DNA of 64,000 nt from Candidatus Centipeda massiliensis. GTDB taxonomy: Bacteria > Bacillota > Negativicutes > Selenomonadales > Selenomonadaceae. Where the stretch lies: positions 386,431 through 450,430 of the forward strand of contig NZ_LT985755.1 of the NCBI RefSeq assembly GCF_900290285.1. The letters run 5' to 3'. Each line of letters opens with the position of its first letter. Within the stretch, counting starts at the first letter, position 1. The position numbers were made by a program, and so were the translations under genes. Of the stretch, positions 33,407-42,514 are shown piece by piece. A model generated the notes under the pieces. It saw only the letters and a program-made list of their open reading frames with translations, had not been told where the DNA came from and searched no databases.

Positions 33407-35422
33407 TCAGAACCGATAGGAGTAGCTCAGGAGATAGTTGATCGGAGCGACGTAGTAGGCAGATCCATTGTGCATCGTTGTGTCATCACGGTCAAGCACG
33501 TTGTCGATGTGCAGACTGAGCTCACTGTTCTCATCCGGCGCATAGCTTGTGTTCCACGTCGTGAGCAGATACGGCTTGCAGCGATACGATGGTTCATCAG
33601 ACGGTGACTGAACACGGTCAGCGAGATAGGAAGCCGTGAGCGCGGAGGTCCACTTGCCGCGCTGATAGCTCACACCGCCCGTCAGCTGAAGTCGCCCGAA
33701 GGTGCGATCCCATCCAATCGCCTTCTTGTTGCTTTTGGTCTCCGGATTCTGCCATGTCACACCCCAGTTATAGGAAAGTCCGTGCGATCCGCGAATCTCA
33801 TTGGAGAGTTCCAATCCAATGTTGCGGAAGTCCTCATTCGTATACTGATATTCCGCACGTCCACTTCTGCGAGTGACCTTTGCTGTAATATTGTCCGCAA
33901 CGCGCATATGGAAGAGCGCTGCCTTCCATGAATGTCCGTCATGCTTCTGCTTCCACCCGACTTCATAGGTAACGCCCTTCTGCGGGCGCAGGTTCGGCGC
34001 AGCCGTCTGACGATCATTGTTCGGGTACATCTGGGAAAACGTCGGCATGACAAAGGACTGACTGATGTTCAGATAAAGGCTGTTCTCGCGATTGAGCTTA
34101 TGCAGCCACTGCCCAGATGCGCTGAGATTGTGATAGTTCTGATCGCGTGCAGCACCCGTCGTCCATGTTTCACGCAGCCCGAAAATCCCCGTGTTTTTCT
34201 CATCGAAGCGTTGCTCCCATTGCCCAAAGATCCCCCAGTTGTTGCGCGAATACCGTGCGTCATCGGTACTTACCGGCGTTGGAAGATCCGCAAACATCTC
34301 ATGCATAAGATCCATGCCCAGAATAGCGGTTGCCTTTGGATTCACCTGCCATGTTCTCTGCAGATCAATGCCGTACGTCGTGTTTTTCTCACGTGTGTGA
34401 TACCGGCCGTCCGGCGTTTTTTTCCCTGTTCTGTTGTTAAAGTAGCTCGGCCCCATAAATTCCAGCGTTCCGGTGTTGAAGAACAGGCTCCCCTTCCAGT
34501 CCGTGTCGCGATAGTTCAGCTGCGTAATATACTGCTTCGTTTCATACTTGCGCTGGTTGTACGGCGCTCCGACGGGGATGCGCTGCATACGCGTAGGTGC
34601 GTGCGTATTATCCACAGCAGTGATCGTCCGCTTGTATTTCCCCTCTGTCTCATAGTAGCCAATCTGGAAATCAAGGCGCGGATTCACATGATAGGTCACG
34701 CCCATATTCTGCTTGAGAATATCGTAAATGTCTGTACGTGTCTGTCCACGAAGCTTGTCCTGTGCATACTCCGTGTAGCTCACGCCGTCCCTGCGCCCAA
34801 ACTTATCGTAGTTGTAGTAGAACCCAAAGCGTTCATCCCCGGCACTGACGCCATAGCTGCGCTGCCCATAGTTGCCGAATCCCGCGTGCACCTCATTTGC
34901 ATGCTTCTTCTTCGTAATGATGTTGACAACACCGCTCATCGCCTCACTGCCATAGAGCACAGAGACGCCGCCCTTGACAACCTCAATGCGCTCGATCTCA
35001 CTCGCTGGGATTTGATCGAGGTTATACTTTCCACGCCATGCAATCGGATTCCCGTTCATAAGAACGAGCGCGCCGCTCTTGAGGCCTCGCACATTGACTT
35101 CGTTTGTCATTGCTCCCATCGCTGCACCATTGGGACCAAAGGACTTATAGACGAAGCCGTCGACCTTCGAGAGCACATCCGCAGCATTCGATGCGCCGCT
35201 TTGTTTGATGTCCTCTGCTGTAATCACTGTCGTCGCCGCCGGCACATCAATATCCCGCTTCTGCGTACGTGTTGCCGTCACGACAACCTCGCCGAGGGAA
35301 TATGTCGGCAGTGCCTCGTCATCGCCCGTCCCCGTATGCGCCGTCTCCGCCGCATAGACCTGCCCCGTCATCGCCGAGAGCGCGACCACGGCCGCAAGAA
35401 ATTTCTTGTTCCACATCTTCAT
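33407..35422 (-). CDS. TonB-dependent outer-membrane receptor 2
   Basis: This receptor of about 671 residues has a signal peptide ending near GQVYA, the TonB-box-like segment LGEVVVTATRT, and a plug domain with NVRGLKSGALVLMNGNPIAWRG and KGGVSVLYGSEAMSGVVNI. A long barrel follows, ending in YLLSYSYRF with the terminal Phe required for BamA folding. The ATG at 35422 lies 6 bases after GGAGGT, better than the ATG at 35428. It begins 18 bases after the tonB stop, so receptor and energiser are made together. The ligand is inferred from context as a metal chelate or tetrapyrrole. Confidence 0.93.
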   Translation of the reverse strand: MKMWNKKFLAAVVALSAMTGQVYAAETAHTGTGDDEALPTYSLGEVVVTATRTQKRDIDVPAATTVITAEDIKQSGASNAADVLSKVDGFVYKSFGPNGAAMGAMTNEVNVRGLKSGALVLMNGNPIAWRGKYNLDQIPASEIERIEVVKGGVSVLYGSEAMSGVVNIITKKKHANEVHAGFGNYGQRSYGVSAGDERFGFYYNYDKFGRRDGVSYTEYAQDKLRGQTRTDIYDILKQNMGVTYHVNPRLDFQIGYYETEGKYKRTITAVDNTHAPTRMQRIPVGAPYNQRKYETKQYITQLNYRDTDWKGSLFFNTGTLEFMGPSYFNNRTGKKTPDGRYHTREKNTTYGIDLQRTWQVNPKATAILGMDLMHEMFADLPTPVSTDDARYSRNNWGIFGQWEQRFDEKNTGIFGLRETWTTGAARDQNYHNLSASGQWLHKLNRENSLYLNISQSFVMPTFSQMYPNNDRQTAAPNLRPQKGVTYEVGWKQKHDGHSWKAALFHMRVADNITAKVTRRSGRAEYQYTNEDFRNIGLELSNEIRGSHGLSYNWGVTWQNPETKSNKKAIGWDRTFGRLQLTGGVSYQRGKWTSALTASYLADRVQSPSDEPSYRCKPYLLTTWNTSYAPDENSELSLHIDNVLDRDDTTMHNGSAYYVAPINYLLSYSYRF

Positions 35423-35440
35423 TGTCATACCTCCATAAAA

Positions 35441-36178
35441 TCAATTCAACTGAAAGCGGAAGGTCTTTGTCCAGACACCCCGCCGCCCATTGTCCCCCGG
35501 ATTAAACTGAAACTGCCAACCGGCAGCGACCGCCGCCCTGTCCATCGCACGATAGCCCGATGAGGACGCGACATCGACTGCCTCCACGGAGCCGTCTGCC
35601 GCGACAAGAATCTTGATTGTTACCGATCCCTCGACATCATCGTCGATGAGTTCCTGCGGATACTCCGGCCGAGCCTCCACACGCAGGCTCGCCTCCACAC
35701 GTTCCTGCGGCGGTGCGGGAGCGGCGCCAAGCCCCGCAGTCCCGTCGCTGTTTCCCGCGCTCGTTCCGCTGCCCACACCGACGGTGCCGGAGCCAGTTCC
35801 GCTTCCTTGCCCACTGGCGTTGCCCGCAGTTCCCGTCTGTGTCGCACGGACAGGACCCTGCGTGGGGCGCGACGTATTCATCTGCGGTTTTCTCTCCTGT
35901 TCCCTCTCTTCCTGCTGCACAGTATTCTTGTCCTGCACAACAATGTCATCCACCGTCACCACAGGAGCCGCAGCCGGTGCAGAATCCCCTACGGCGCTGC
36001 TTCCTGCATCACTCCCCGCATCGTAGAGCACAACATCGATGGGCGGCCGTTTGCCTGGCGGGTTTGCGACGGAGAACAGCCCCATCGCCGCCGCAGTCAA
36101 AAAGAGTGTAAGATGCAGCAGCAGAGAAGCCCCAAGCGCTTTACGCTCGCCGTCACGCTCCATCACATCCTCATCCAT
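35441..36178 (-). CDS. tonB: TonB energy-transducing protein
   Basis: This 245-residue protein has a single N-terminal membrane segment (about residues 17-40, LLLHLTLFLTAAAMGLF). A long periplasmic spacer rich in Gly, Ser and Thr follows (GSGTGSGTVGVGSGTSAG), then a C-terminal TonB domain (RPEYPQELIDDDVEGSVTIK through AVAAGWQFQFNPG). TonB couples the inner-membrane proton gradient, through ExbBD, to outer-membrane receptors. ExbB and ExbD are not in the window. The spacer is Gly-Ser rich, whereas the classical one is Pro-Lys. The gene starts one base after the permease stop and is followed by a receptor. Confidence 0.93.
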   Translation of the reverse strand: MDEDVMERDGERKALGASLLLHLTLFLTAAAMGLFSVANPPGKRPPIDVVLYDAGSDAGSSAVGDSAPAAAPVVTVDDIVVQDKNTVQQEEREQERKPQMNTSRPTQGPVRATQTGTAGNASGQGSGTGSGTVGVGSGTSAGNSDGTAGLGAAPAPPQERVEASLRVEARPEYPQELIDDDVEGSVTIKILVAADGSVEAVDVASSSGYRAMDRAAVAAGWQFQFNPGDNGRRGVWTKTFRFQLN

Positions 36179-36179
36179 G

Positions 36180-37217
36180 TCACCCTCCCTCCTTCATGTG
36201 TCTGCGCAGCAGATACAGGAAATAGGGCGTGCCGATGAATGCCGTCATGATGCCGACACGGATCTCCATCCCATGCAGCAGGATGCGTCCCAGCGAATCA
36301 CAGAGCACGAGGAACACCGCGCCCGCAAGGAGACTCGCGGGCAGCAGCCGGCGATGATCGGGACCGATGAGGAGGCGCACCATGTGGGGCACGACAAGCC
36401 CCACAAAGCCGATGTTGCCGCTGATACAGACTCCGGACGCCGTCGTCAGCGCCGCAAGTACGAGAAAGAGCAGGCGAAATGCCGTCACGGGCATCCCCGC
36501 CGCACGAGCCTCCACTTCACCGAACGCGAGCAAATTGAGGTGACGTGCAAGCAGTACCATGATCGACATGCCGACGCCGATTGGACCGATGCCGAGCAGG
36601 ACGTGATCCCAGCGGCGATAATCCAGTCCGCCGATTGTCCAGAAGAGATATTGCTGCATCTTCTGCTCGTTCATCACCGTGAGGATCGCTGCCGTGCATG
36701 CCGCGAGGAACATCCCCACGACAACGCCCGAAAGAAGGAGTGTCATGACCGGAATCCGCCCACGCCGCATCGACAGCGACACGGTCAGCCCCACCGCGAG
36801 GATGGCACCCGTGAAGGCAAAGGCAGGCAGTGTGAGCACGCTTCCCGCCGTCACGCCGATGCCGATGGCAAGGACCGCTCCGACGGAGGCACCGCTCGAT
36901 ACACCGATGATGCCGGGGTCGGCGAGCGGATTGCTGAAGATCCCCTGCAAAACGGCTCCCGAGACACCGAGCCCCGCTCCAACCATCATGCCGACAAGCG
37001 TGCGCGGGAGACGAATGTGCCAGAGCACCGCCTCCTGCTCCGGTGTCACAACGACATCCGGGAGGAAAGGAAGCCCTGCCGCATGGGCAAAGGAGGCAAC
37101 GACAGCCTCCATCGGTATATCATACTGCCCCGAGCTCATGGACAGAAGGAACGCAAAGAGGAGCGCTCCCACGAGAGCACATAGAAAGAGCTGTGTTCGA
37201 TGCCGGTCAAGACTCAT
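36180..37217 (-). CDS. FecCD/BtuC-type ABC permease
   Basis: This 345-residue permease has about ten transmembrane helices and the FecCD motifs RLPRTLVGMMVGAGLGVSG, GVLQGIFSNPLADPGIIGVS and GFVGLVVPHMVRLLIGPDHR. The family imports Fe-siderophores, haem or vitamin B12 from the periplasm. It overlaps the ATPase gene by 4 bases and is followed by tonB after one base. The cobalamin riboswitch far upstream favours a corrinoid or cobalt-linked substrate, although sequence alone does not separate BtuC from haem or siderophore permeases. Confidence 0.93.
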   Translation of the reverse strand: MSLDRHRTQLFLCALVGALLFAFLLSMSSGQYDIPMEAVVASFAHAAGLPFLPDVVVTPEQEAVLWHIRLPRTLVGMMVGAGLGVSGAVLQGIFSNPLADPGIIGVSSGASVGAVLAIGIGVTAGSVLTLPAFAFTGAILAVGLTVSLSMRRGRIPVMTLLLSGVVVGMFLAACTAAILTVMNEQKMQQYLFWTIGGLDYRRWDHVLLGIGPIGVGMSIMVLLARHLNLLAFGEVEARAAGMPVTAFRLLFLVLAALTTASGVCISGNIGFVGLVVPHMVRLLIGPDHRRLLPASLLAGAVFLVLCDSLGRILLHGMEIRVGIMTAFIGTPYFLYLLRRHMKEGG

Positions 37218-38065
37218 GCCGTCACCGCCCTTTCATCCGCACGCCCAAGAATGACAGAGAGAAGCTGCTCCTTTTCCGCTGCGGCCGTCTCTGCCTCGGT
37301 AAAAACCTCTGCGTGATGCGTCAGCGGGTTCTCAACGACCCGCACGGGAGCACCGTATGCCTGCGACAGGAGCTCATCCGTCAGGACATCTCTTGGCGCG
37401 CCGTCAGCAAGCAGTTTTCCATGTCCGATGAAGAGCAGCCGCGAGCAGAACCGCGCAGCGAGGCTCAGTTCGTGCGCGACAAGCAGGACGGTCTTGCCCG
37501 CCTCACAGAGTTCACGACAGAAGCGGAAGATCTCCTCCTGATAGATGATGTCGAGTCCCGTCGCAGGCTCGTCGAGAAAGAGCACGGGCGTCTGCTGCGC
37601 GAGCACCTTCGCGAGCAGGACGCGCTGCCGCTGTCCGCCCGACATGGCGTGCAGGGGCTTATCGGCAAGCTCCGACACGCCTGCATACGCCATACACGCC
37701 TCGGCAATCGCCAGATCGTCCGCCTTTTCCTGACTCCACCACGAGAGATATGGATAGCGTCCCGCAAGCACGACATCACGCGCTGTATACGCAAAGGTCA
37801 TCGCAACGTGCTGCTGCAGATATGCCACGCGGCGCGCAAACTCCTTTGCATCGAGCACATTGATATCGTCCCCCATCAGCGTGACCGTCCCGGACAAGAT
37901 GGGAAGAATGCCGCGCAGCGTCTTGAGCAGCGTGCTCTTGCCCGCACCGTTCGGACCGATCACACCGACGATCTCCCCTGTCCCCACGGTAAACGACACA
38001 TCGTCGAGAATGACCTTTCCATGATACCCCGCGTAGATATGTTCTGCGCGAATCATCTCATCCAA
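37214..38065 (-). CDS. FecE/BtuD-type ABC ATPase
   Basis: This ATPase of about 283 residues has Walker A GPNGAGKSTLLKTLRG, the Q-loop in VAYLQQHVAM, signature MSGGQRQRVLLAKVL, Walker B VLFLDEPATGLD and switch His in LLVAHELSLA. It energises the adjacent FecCD-type permease. The predicted start is TTG at 38065, 5 bases after GGGGGGA, with an ATG 9 bases later as alternative. The C-terminal 40 residues past the family core may be regulatory. Three different binding lipoproteins in the cluster could feed this one importer. Confidence 0.93.
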   Translation of the reverse strand: MDEMIRAEHIYAGYHGKVILDDVSFTVGTGEIVGVIGPNGAGKSTLLKTLRGILPILSGTVTLMGDDINVLDAKEFARRVAYLQQHVAMTFAYTARDVVLAGRYPYLSWWSQEKADDLAIAEACMAYAGVSELADKPLHAMSGGQRQRVLLAKVLAQQTPVLFLDEPATGLDIIYQEEIFRFCRELCEAGKTVLLVAHELSLAARFCSRLLFIGHGKLLADGAPRDVLTDELLSQAYGAPVRVVENPLTHHAEVFTEAETAAAEKEQLLSVILGRADERAVTA

Positions 38066-38087
38066 GCAAATCCCCCCTTCCAGATGA

Positions 38088-39074
38088 TTACTTCACCGCC
38101 GAGAGGTGTTCATCCTCCCCCTGCTTGAACGCATCACCGTAAACGCGGTATGCAATCTCCTGCACGCCGAAGACAAAGTCCTGCGAACAGTTGTAGATAT
38201 AGCCCTCGAACGGCTCGGCGAACGCCTTGCTGCGGATCGCCTTCATCGTCTGCAGAGACGGATCCCCCAGATAGTCCCTGCGGAACGCATCGACATCGTA
38301 TTTTCCGCGATCATTGTACGTCGGCAAAAAGAGGATGTCGGGATCGATCTGAACGAGCTGCTCCTTTGTCATGACCTGAAAGTCACGAATCCCCAGCTCC
38401 GCACGCCCGTTGATGACCCCCGCATAGCGGCACGCCTCGTCAAAGCTGCTGCCAAGTCCGCCATAGCCACCCATGAGCGAGATGAGGACGACACGCTTGC
38501 GCTCTGCCTGTGGGATCTTCTCCACCTTTTCCTCAATTTCCGCGAGTTTCTCATCCATCATCGCGAGGAGTTTCTGTCCACGCTCCGGCTCTCCCGCTGC
38601 GGCAGCGAGCAATGTGACGGTCTCGCGAATCTCAGCAAGATTACTTGCCCCCTTGCAGACGACTACCTTCAGCCCTGCCTCACGAAGCGAGGGCACGATG
38701 GTGAGATCGCCCCAGTCCGGCACGACGACGAGGTCGGGCTGCAGTGCCATGATCTCCTCCACCGTCGGACTGCCGATGCGCTGCGGAATGTCCTTGACAA
38801 GTGCCGTCACATTGGAGCTGACGGGATCATCGAGCAGCCCATTGACCGCCGCCATGCGCTCCGGCTCCACAAGGCCGAGCATTGTCTCATCCGTACTCAT
38901 TGAGAGCGTGACAATGCGCTTCGGCGGTGCAGGGAAGTCGACCTCCGTTCCCTCGATATCCGTCACCGTATATGCCGCAGGCTTCTCCTCAGCCGCCTTT
39001 GGTATGCTGCATGCCGTGAGCAAGACACACAGCATACAGAGAAGAACCACAGGGAGCTTTTTCTTTAACAACAT
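38088..39074 (-). CDS. Periplasmic binding lipoprotein C (BtuF/FecB type)
   Basis: This 328-residue protein has a lipoprotein signal (LCVLLTAC) and a TroA-superfamily class III binding fold with a long central helix. Characteristic segments are TDIEGTEVDFPAPPKRIVTLS, PSLREAGLKVVVCKG and the QLVQIDPDILFLPTYND strand-helix unit. It is the binding protein directly upstream of the ABC ATPase and permease. The sequence MLGLVEPERMAA is shared word for word with lipoprotein B 3.5 kb upstream. The two are paralogues that flank the nitrogenase-like genes, so a tandem duplication is likely. Confidence 0.92.
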   Translation of the reverse strand: MLLKKKLPVVLLCMLCVLLTACSIPKAAEEKPAAYTVTDIEGTEVDFPAPPKRIVTLSMSTDETMLGLVEPERMAAVNGLLDDPVSSNVTALVKDIPQRIGSPTVEEIMALQPDLVVVPDWGDLTIVPSLREAGLKVVVCKGASNLAEIRETVTLLAAAAGEPERGQKLLAMMDEKLAEIEEKVEKIPQAERKRVVLISLMGGYGGLGSSFDEACRYAGVINGRAELGIRDFQVMTKEQLVQIDPDILFLPTYNDRGKYDVDAFRRDYLGDPSLQTMKAIRSKAFAEPFEGYIYNCSQDFVFGVQEIAYRVYGDAFKQGEDEHLSAVK

Positions 39075-39128
39075 CTCTCTTCCTTTCCGGCACGTCTATG
39101 CAAATGATCTTGATCCGACCGATTCCCT

Positions 39129-40406
39129 TTATGAAAGAGAGATCTTTCGCCGCAAGATATTGCCGTTCCAGAGCTGCTCCTCGATATAACGTGCGCCGCG
39201 CAGCCCCATAAATGGACTCTCTGTCAAATGCAGCGCATCCTGCACGGGATAGGCAACGGCAAGATACTGCGCCCCCTTCGGGTCGATGTGCGCCGACTCG
39301 TTGCTGCTGCCGAGCAGCAGTCCGCCCTCCATCACAGAGAGTAGCCCCTGTATCCTGCGTGCATCTGTCTCGCCGAGGATCTCGTCCACAATCGCCGACG
39401 CCTCACGCCCCCCCTCAGCATCTGCTGCAACGACGAGGTGACATACATCCGCCCACTCCGTGCGCAGTGCCTGTGCAAGTCCCCACGCAACGGAGCGCGG
39501 GGCGCGAATGAATGCAGTGTCATAGCGGAGCTCTCCCCAGAGGCTCTTGCACTCATTGATGCGCAGGAAGTCCTCGCGCGTTATGCGTGCGATCTCCGCC
39601 TCTGCATCTTCCATACGCGGGGATGGCAGTGCGTGCCCAATCTCCTCAAACCATCGCCGCGTCCCCGCGCGTCCATACGGCGGCAGAGGCGTGATATAGG
39701 GCATGCCGCAGATGCTCTCAAGCAAGCGGGCGCTCTCTACCGCCAGTTCATCATGCACCACGATATTGAGTGCCGCACACGTCAGATCCCCCAACGCAGC
39801 GGCGGACATCTCACTGCCGAGAACAGCATTCACCGCATAGCCGGCAGACTCAAGCAGTTGGATCAGCTCATGTGCATCATTCCCACCATTGTAGTAAGCG
39901 CTCGTCATGCCGAGCAGATTGACAGCATTCGCCTTTGCTATCTGACGTGTCGGAGGAAATGCCTGAAGCGTGCAGCACGCCGCCTTGTCCCATCCGTCCG
40001 CAAAGCTGCCGATGAGTCCGCTGCTGTCAAGTACAATGATCGGACAGGTGATCCCCGCCCCGCGTGCAATCGCCTCGACATCGTCACCGATCAGCCCCGC
40101 CGCGCAGCTGCTGATGATCGCAAGCAGCGTGGGCGGCTGCTCCACATAAGGGGCAAGAGCCTCGTGCAGATATTCCTCTGCACCGAATACAATGGCGTCA
40201 TTATCCAACTGCGTGCAGATCATACGATGAGAGATTGTACTCTGGCTATGCTCAATATGACGCATCGCGAAAAAATAACACCAGAGAGGCCCATTGACCA
40301 CGATCACAGCGTCCTTGATCCCCGCAAAAAAAGCAGATGCACCGGCAAGCGCGCAGGTGTCCGTACACATACAGACATCATCAAAGGATCGTTCCCGATC
40401 AGCCAT
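39129..40406 (-). CDS. Nitrogenase-like component 1, NifD/NifK-type subunit (first)
   Basis: This 425-residue protein belongs to the oxidoreductase nitrogenase component 1 family. It has the expected three Fe-S cysteine sites: an early Cys group (C12, C14, C18), Cys43 in VNGPLWCYFF, and Cys101 in ISSCAAGLIGDD. The companion ligand segment DNDAIVFGAEEYLHEAL is also present. These residues resemble P-cluster ligands of NifK or the cluster ligands of BchNB/ChlNB. No FeMo-cofactor Cys/His ligand pair is recognisable, and the protein is shorter than NifD or NifK. I infer a tetrapyrrole-type reductase subunit that pairs with the product of the overlapping gene. It overlaps that gene by 8 bases. Confidence 0.85.
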   Translation of the reverse strand: MADRERSFDDVCMCTDTCALAGASAFFAGIKDAVIVVNGPLWCYFFAMRHIEHSQSTISHRMICTQLDNDAIVFGAEEYLHEALAPYVEQPPTLLAIISSCAAGLIGDDVEAIARGAGITCPIIVLDSSGLIGSFADGWDKAACCTLQAFPPTRQIAKANAVNLLGMTSAYYNGGNDAHELIQLLESAGYAVNAVLGSEMSAAALGDLTCAALNIVVHDELAVESARLLESICGMPYITPLPPYGRAGTRRWFEEIGHALPSPRMEDAEAEIARITREDFLRINECKSLWGELRYDTAFIRAPRSVAWGLAQALRTEWADVCHLVVAADAEGGREASAIVDEILGETDARRIQGLLSVMEGGLLLGSSNESAHIDPKGAQYLAVAYPVQDALHLTESPFMGLRGARYIEEQLWNGNILRRKISLS

Positions 40407-41703
40407 AGATCAGTCCTCCCCTGCTCTCATGGCGGTGCAATATCTGCCGCATATCGTCCATGAGCTGCCGCCCCATCGACCAGCCGACCGACGGCAGCAG
40501 TGCGAGGAAAAGCTGGCGCAGCTTCGCATCGACGAGTTCGTGTGTCGTGAGGACGAAGTCTGCCGCATGCAGCATCTCATCTGCCGCCGCATCCCCCTCG
40601 TAATGGATGGGGACATCAGTCAGGCACCGCAGAGCCTCCTCCATCACGGCACGCCGCTCCGGCATAAAGCAGTCGAGCAGAACGATTCCGGTAAGTGTCA
40701 CGTTGACCTTATCCAGCAGGCGCAGGATGATCTCCGGCTGGAACCACGTGAGATCACGTCCAATCGCAAGAGCGCAGCAATGCCCTGCGAGATTGGTACG
40801 AGCCTTTTCTGCTGCGACAGCAAAGGCAGCCTCCTCCGCCGCGATGACACGCTCAGCCTCCGCTTCCCGATGACAAAGTGCCCCAACACGGCGCAGCCAG
40901 ACCTTCGTCTCCTCCGCGCCGACAGCATAGACATCGGCGAGATACGGCGTGCCGAAGCGCTCATGTATATGCTCCGCCAGCTCTGCAAGTTGTGCTTGTT
41001 TCTCATCGTCCATCCGTCTCCCGAGCAGGATGATGAGCTCCGCCTCCGGCACCGCCTGCATTTCATCGAGAGAAAGGTAGGACGGGAACTGCGCTGTCAC
41101 CTTGAGATCGAGCAGGGCGAGCAGCCGCCGCAGCTCCTTCACATATTCTCCGTGCAAGCCCCCGCAGTCGCCGAGCAGGACAACGGTTCCCACCTTTCGC
41201 TCGGCGGGCTGCATAAAGCGATCCACAAGTGCACGCGCAGTATCAAGGTAGCCCGCATAGTACTCCCCATCGAGGAAGCCATGCGCTGACACCGCCATGA
41301 CAGGAATCCCAAGCTCCGCCTCCATCTCCTCCGCAATCGCCTTCGTATCGTCGCCAATCACGCCGCTGACACAGGAGTTCGCGATAAATACCGCTTGCGG
41401 GTGATACTTCTCTGCGGCAAAGCGGATGCACTCCCGCAGCCGATCCTCCCCGCCGAAGATCGCCTCGTTCTCCCCAAGACCGCTTGTCAGGAGCGGTACG
41501 GGAGAGAGCCGTACCGAGGTTCCAGCAGCCGTCAGGCGATGAAAACTGCTCACATCCATCCCGTGCGCGATGTGTGCACATGGACGCGGGCTGTGGAAAA
41601 TGACAAGCGCACCGCGCACGAAGGACAGCGCACGCCAGACACCCGGCATGCTGCAGCTGCAGTTCGTTCGGCGGACACCAACGCGCTTGACCTCAATCCC
41701 CAT
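40399..41703 (-). CDS. Nitrogenase-like component 1, second subunit
   Basis: This 434-residue paralogue of the nitrogenase component 1 family has three cysteine sites: Cys15/Cys17 in [11 protein letters not shown], Cys42 in [10 protein letters not shown], and Cys111 in [12 protein letters not shown]. The segment [15 protein letters not shown] matches the family's conserved NifD/NifK loop. As with its partner, no FeMo-cofactor ligands are visible. The ATG at 41703 lies inside the 3' end of the NifH-like gene (11-base overlap) and follows GGTGGAG. The order NifH, subunit, subunit resembles bchL-bchN-bchB and nifHDK. The likely complex is a reductase for an unknown substrate. Confidence 0.85.
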   Translation of the reverse strand: MGIEVKRVGVRRTNCSCSMPGVWRALSFVRGALVIFHSPRPCAHIAHGMDVSSFHRLTAAGTSVRLSPVPLLTSGLGENEAIFGGEDRLRECIRFAAEKYHPQAVFIANSCVSGVIGDDTKAIAEEMEAELGIPVMAVSAHGFLDGEYYAGYLDTARALVDRFMQPAERKVGTVVLLGDCGGLHGEYVKELRRLLALLDLKVTAQFPSYLSLDEMQAVPEAELIILLGRRMDDEKQAQLAELAEHIHERFGTPYLADVYAVGAEETKVWLRRVGALCHREAEAERVIAAEEAAFAVAAEKARTNLAGHCCALAIGRDLTWFQPEIILRLLDKVNVTLTGIVLLDCFMPERRAVMEEALRCLTDVPIHYEGDAAADEMLHAADFVLTTHELVDAKLRQLFLALLPSVGWSMGRQLMDDMRQILHRHESRGGLIYG

Positions 41704-42505
41704 AGCGCTCCACCAGATCCTCAAGCTCTTCGAACTCCATCGGCGTCGGAACGGTCAGCATTTCGTTCGTATCGATTGCCTGTGCAAGCCGGACGTAGTA
41801 CTGTGCCTGTTCCGACTCCGGCGCGTATGCAATCAGCGTCTGCCGATGAATCTCCGCCTCGTGCACGGCGCGCGAACGCGGGATGTAGGCGATGAGCTGC
41901 GTTCCGAGACGCGCGGCAAACGCCTCAAGGAGTTCCTGCTCGTTCAGCACATCACGACCATTGCCAATGATGCCGCCGAGCTTTACCGCGCCACGTGCGG
42001 CAAAGCGCTGCACCCCTTTTGCGATATTGTTTGCCGCATAGAGTGACATGAGTTCGCCCGAGGAGACAATGTAGATTTCCTCCGCATATCCCTCGCGAAT
42101 CGGTACGGCAAAGCCGCCGCAAACCACATCTCCGAGGACATCATAGAGTACAACATCCAGATTATCAAAGGCATGGAGTGCCTTGAGCCGCTCAAGCGCA
42201 ACGATAATCCCGCGCCCCGCGCAGCCGACGCCGGGATCCGGCCCGCCGGCCTCAATGCAGCGAATGCCGCTGAACCCCTCGTGGACGAGATCGGCGAGCG
42301 TCAGCGCCGCCCCCTTTTTCTCCCGCTCCAGATCAAGGATCGTGGAGGGTGCAATACGTCCGAGCAGGAGGCGCGTCGAGTCATTCTTCGGATCGCAGCC
42401 GATCTGGCAGACGCGCCGCCCCATCTGCGCAAACGCAGCCGATACATTCGCGGCGGTTGTGGATTTTCCGATGCCGCCCTTGCCGTAGAAGGCAATTTTT
42501 TTCAT
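41693..42505 (-). CDS. NifH/BchL-like nitrogenase reductase (Fe protein)
   Basis: This 270-residue ATPase has the P-loop [26 protein letters not shown], and the two cluster-bridging cysteines Cys95 (GVGCAGRG) and Cys129 ([13 protein letters not shown]). In NifH and BchL dimers these hold a shared [4Fe-4S] cluster. The protein would hydrolyse ATP to pass electrons to the two component-1 proteins encoded next. It lacks any nif, bch or cfb neighbours except those described here. The start at 42505 follows AAGGTGATCCT. Close spacing (9 bases) to lipoprotein B upstream suggests one transcript. It is not by itself evidence of nitrogen fixation. Confidence 0.93.
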   Translation of the reverse strand: MKKIAFYGKGGIGKSTTAANVSAAFAQMGRRVCQIGCDPKNDSTRLLLGRIAPSTILDLEREKKGAALTLADLVHEGFSGIRCIEAGGPDPGVGCAGRGIIVALERLKALHAFDNLDVVLYDVLGDVVCGGFAVPIREGYAEEIYIVSSGELMSLYAANNIAKGVQRFAARGAVKLGGIIGNGRDVLNEQELLEAFAARLGTQLIAYIPRSRAVHEAEIHRQTLIAYAPESEQAQYYVRLAQAIDTNEMLTVPTPMEFEELEDLVERYGD

Positions 42506-42514
42506 AGGATCACC

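Noticed and set aside
39129-42505. A nitrogen-fixation (nif) locus
   Set aside because: NifH- and NifDK-like genes are present, but there are no nifE, nifN, nifB or nifV genes and no FeMo-cofactor ligands. The neighbours are a chelatase and tetrapyrrole-type uptake genes.
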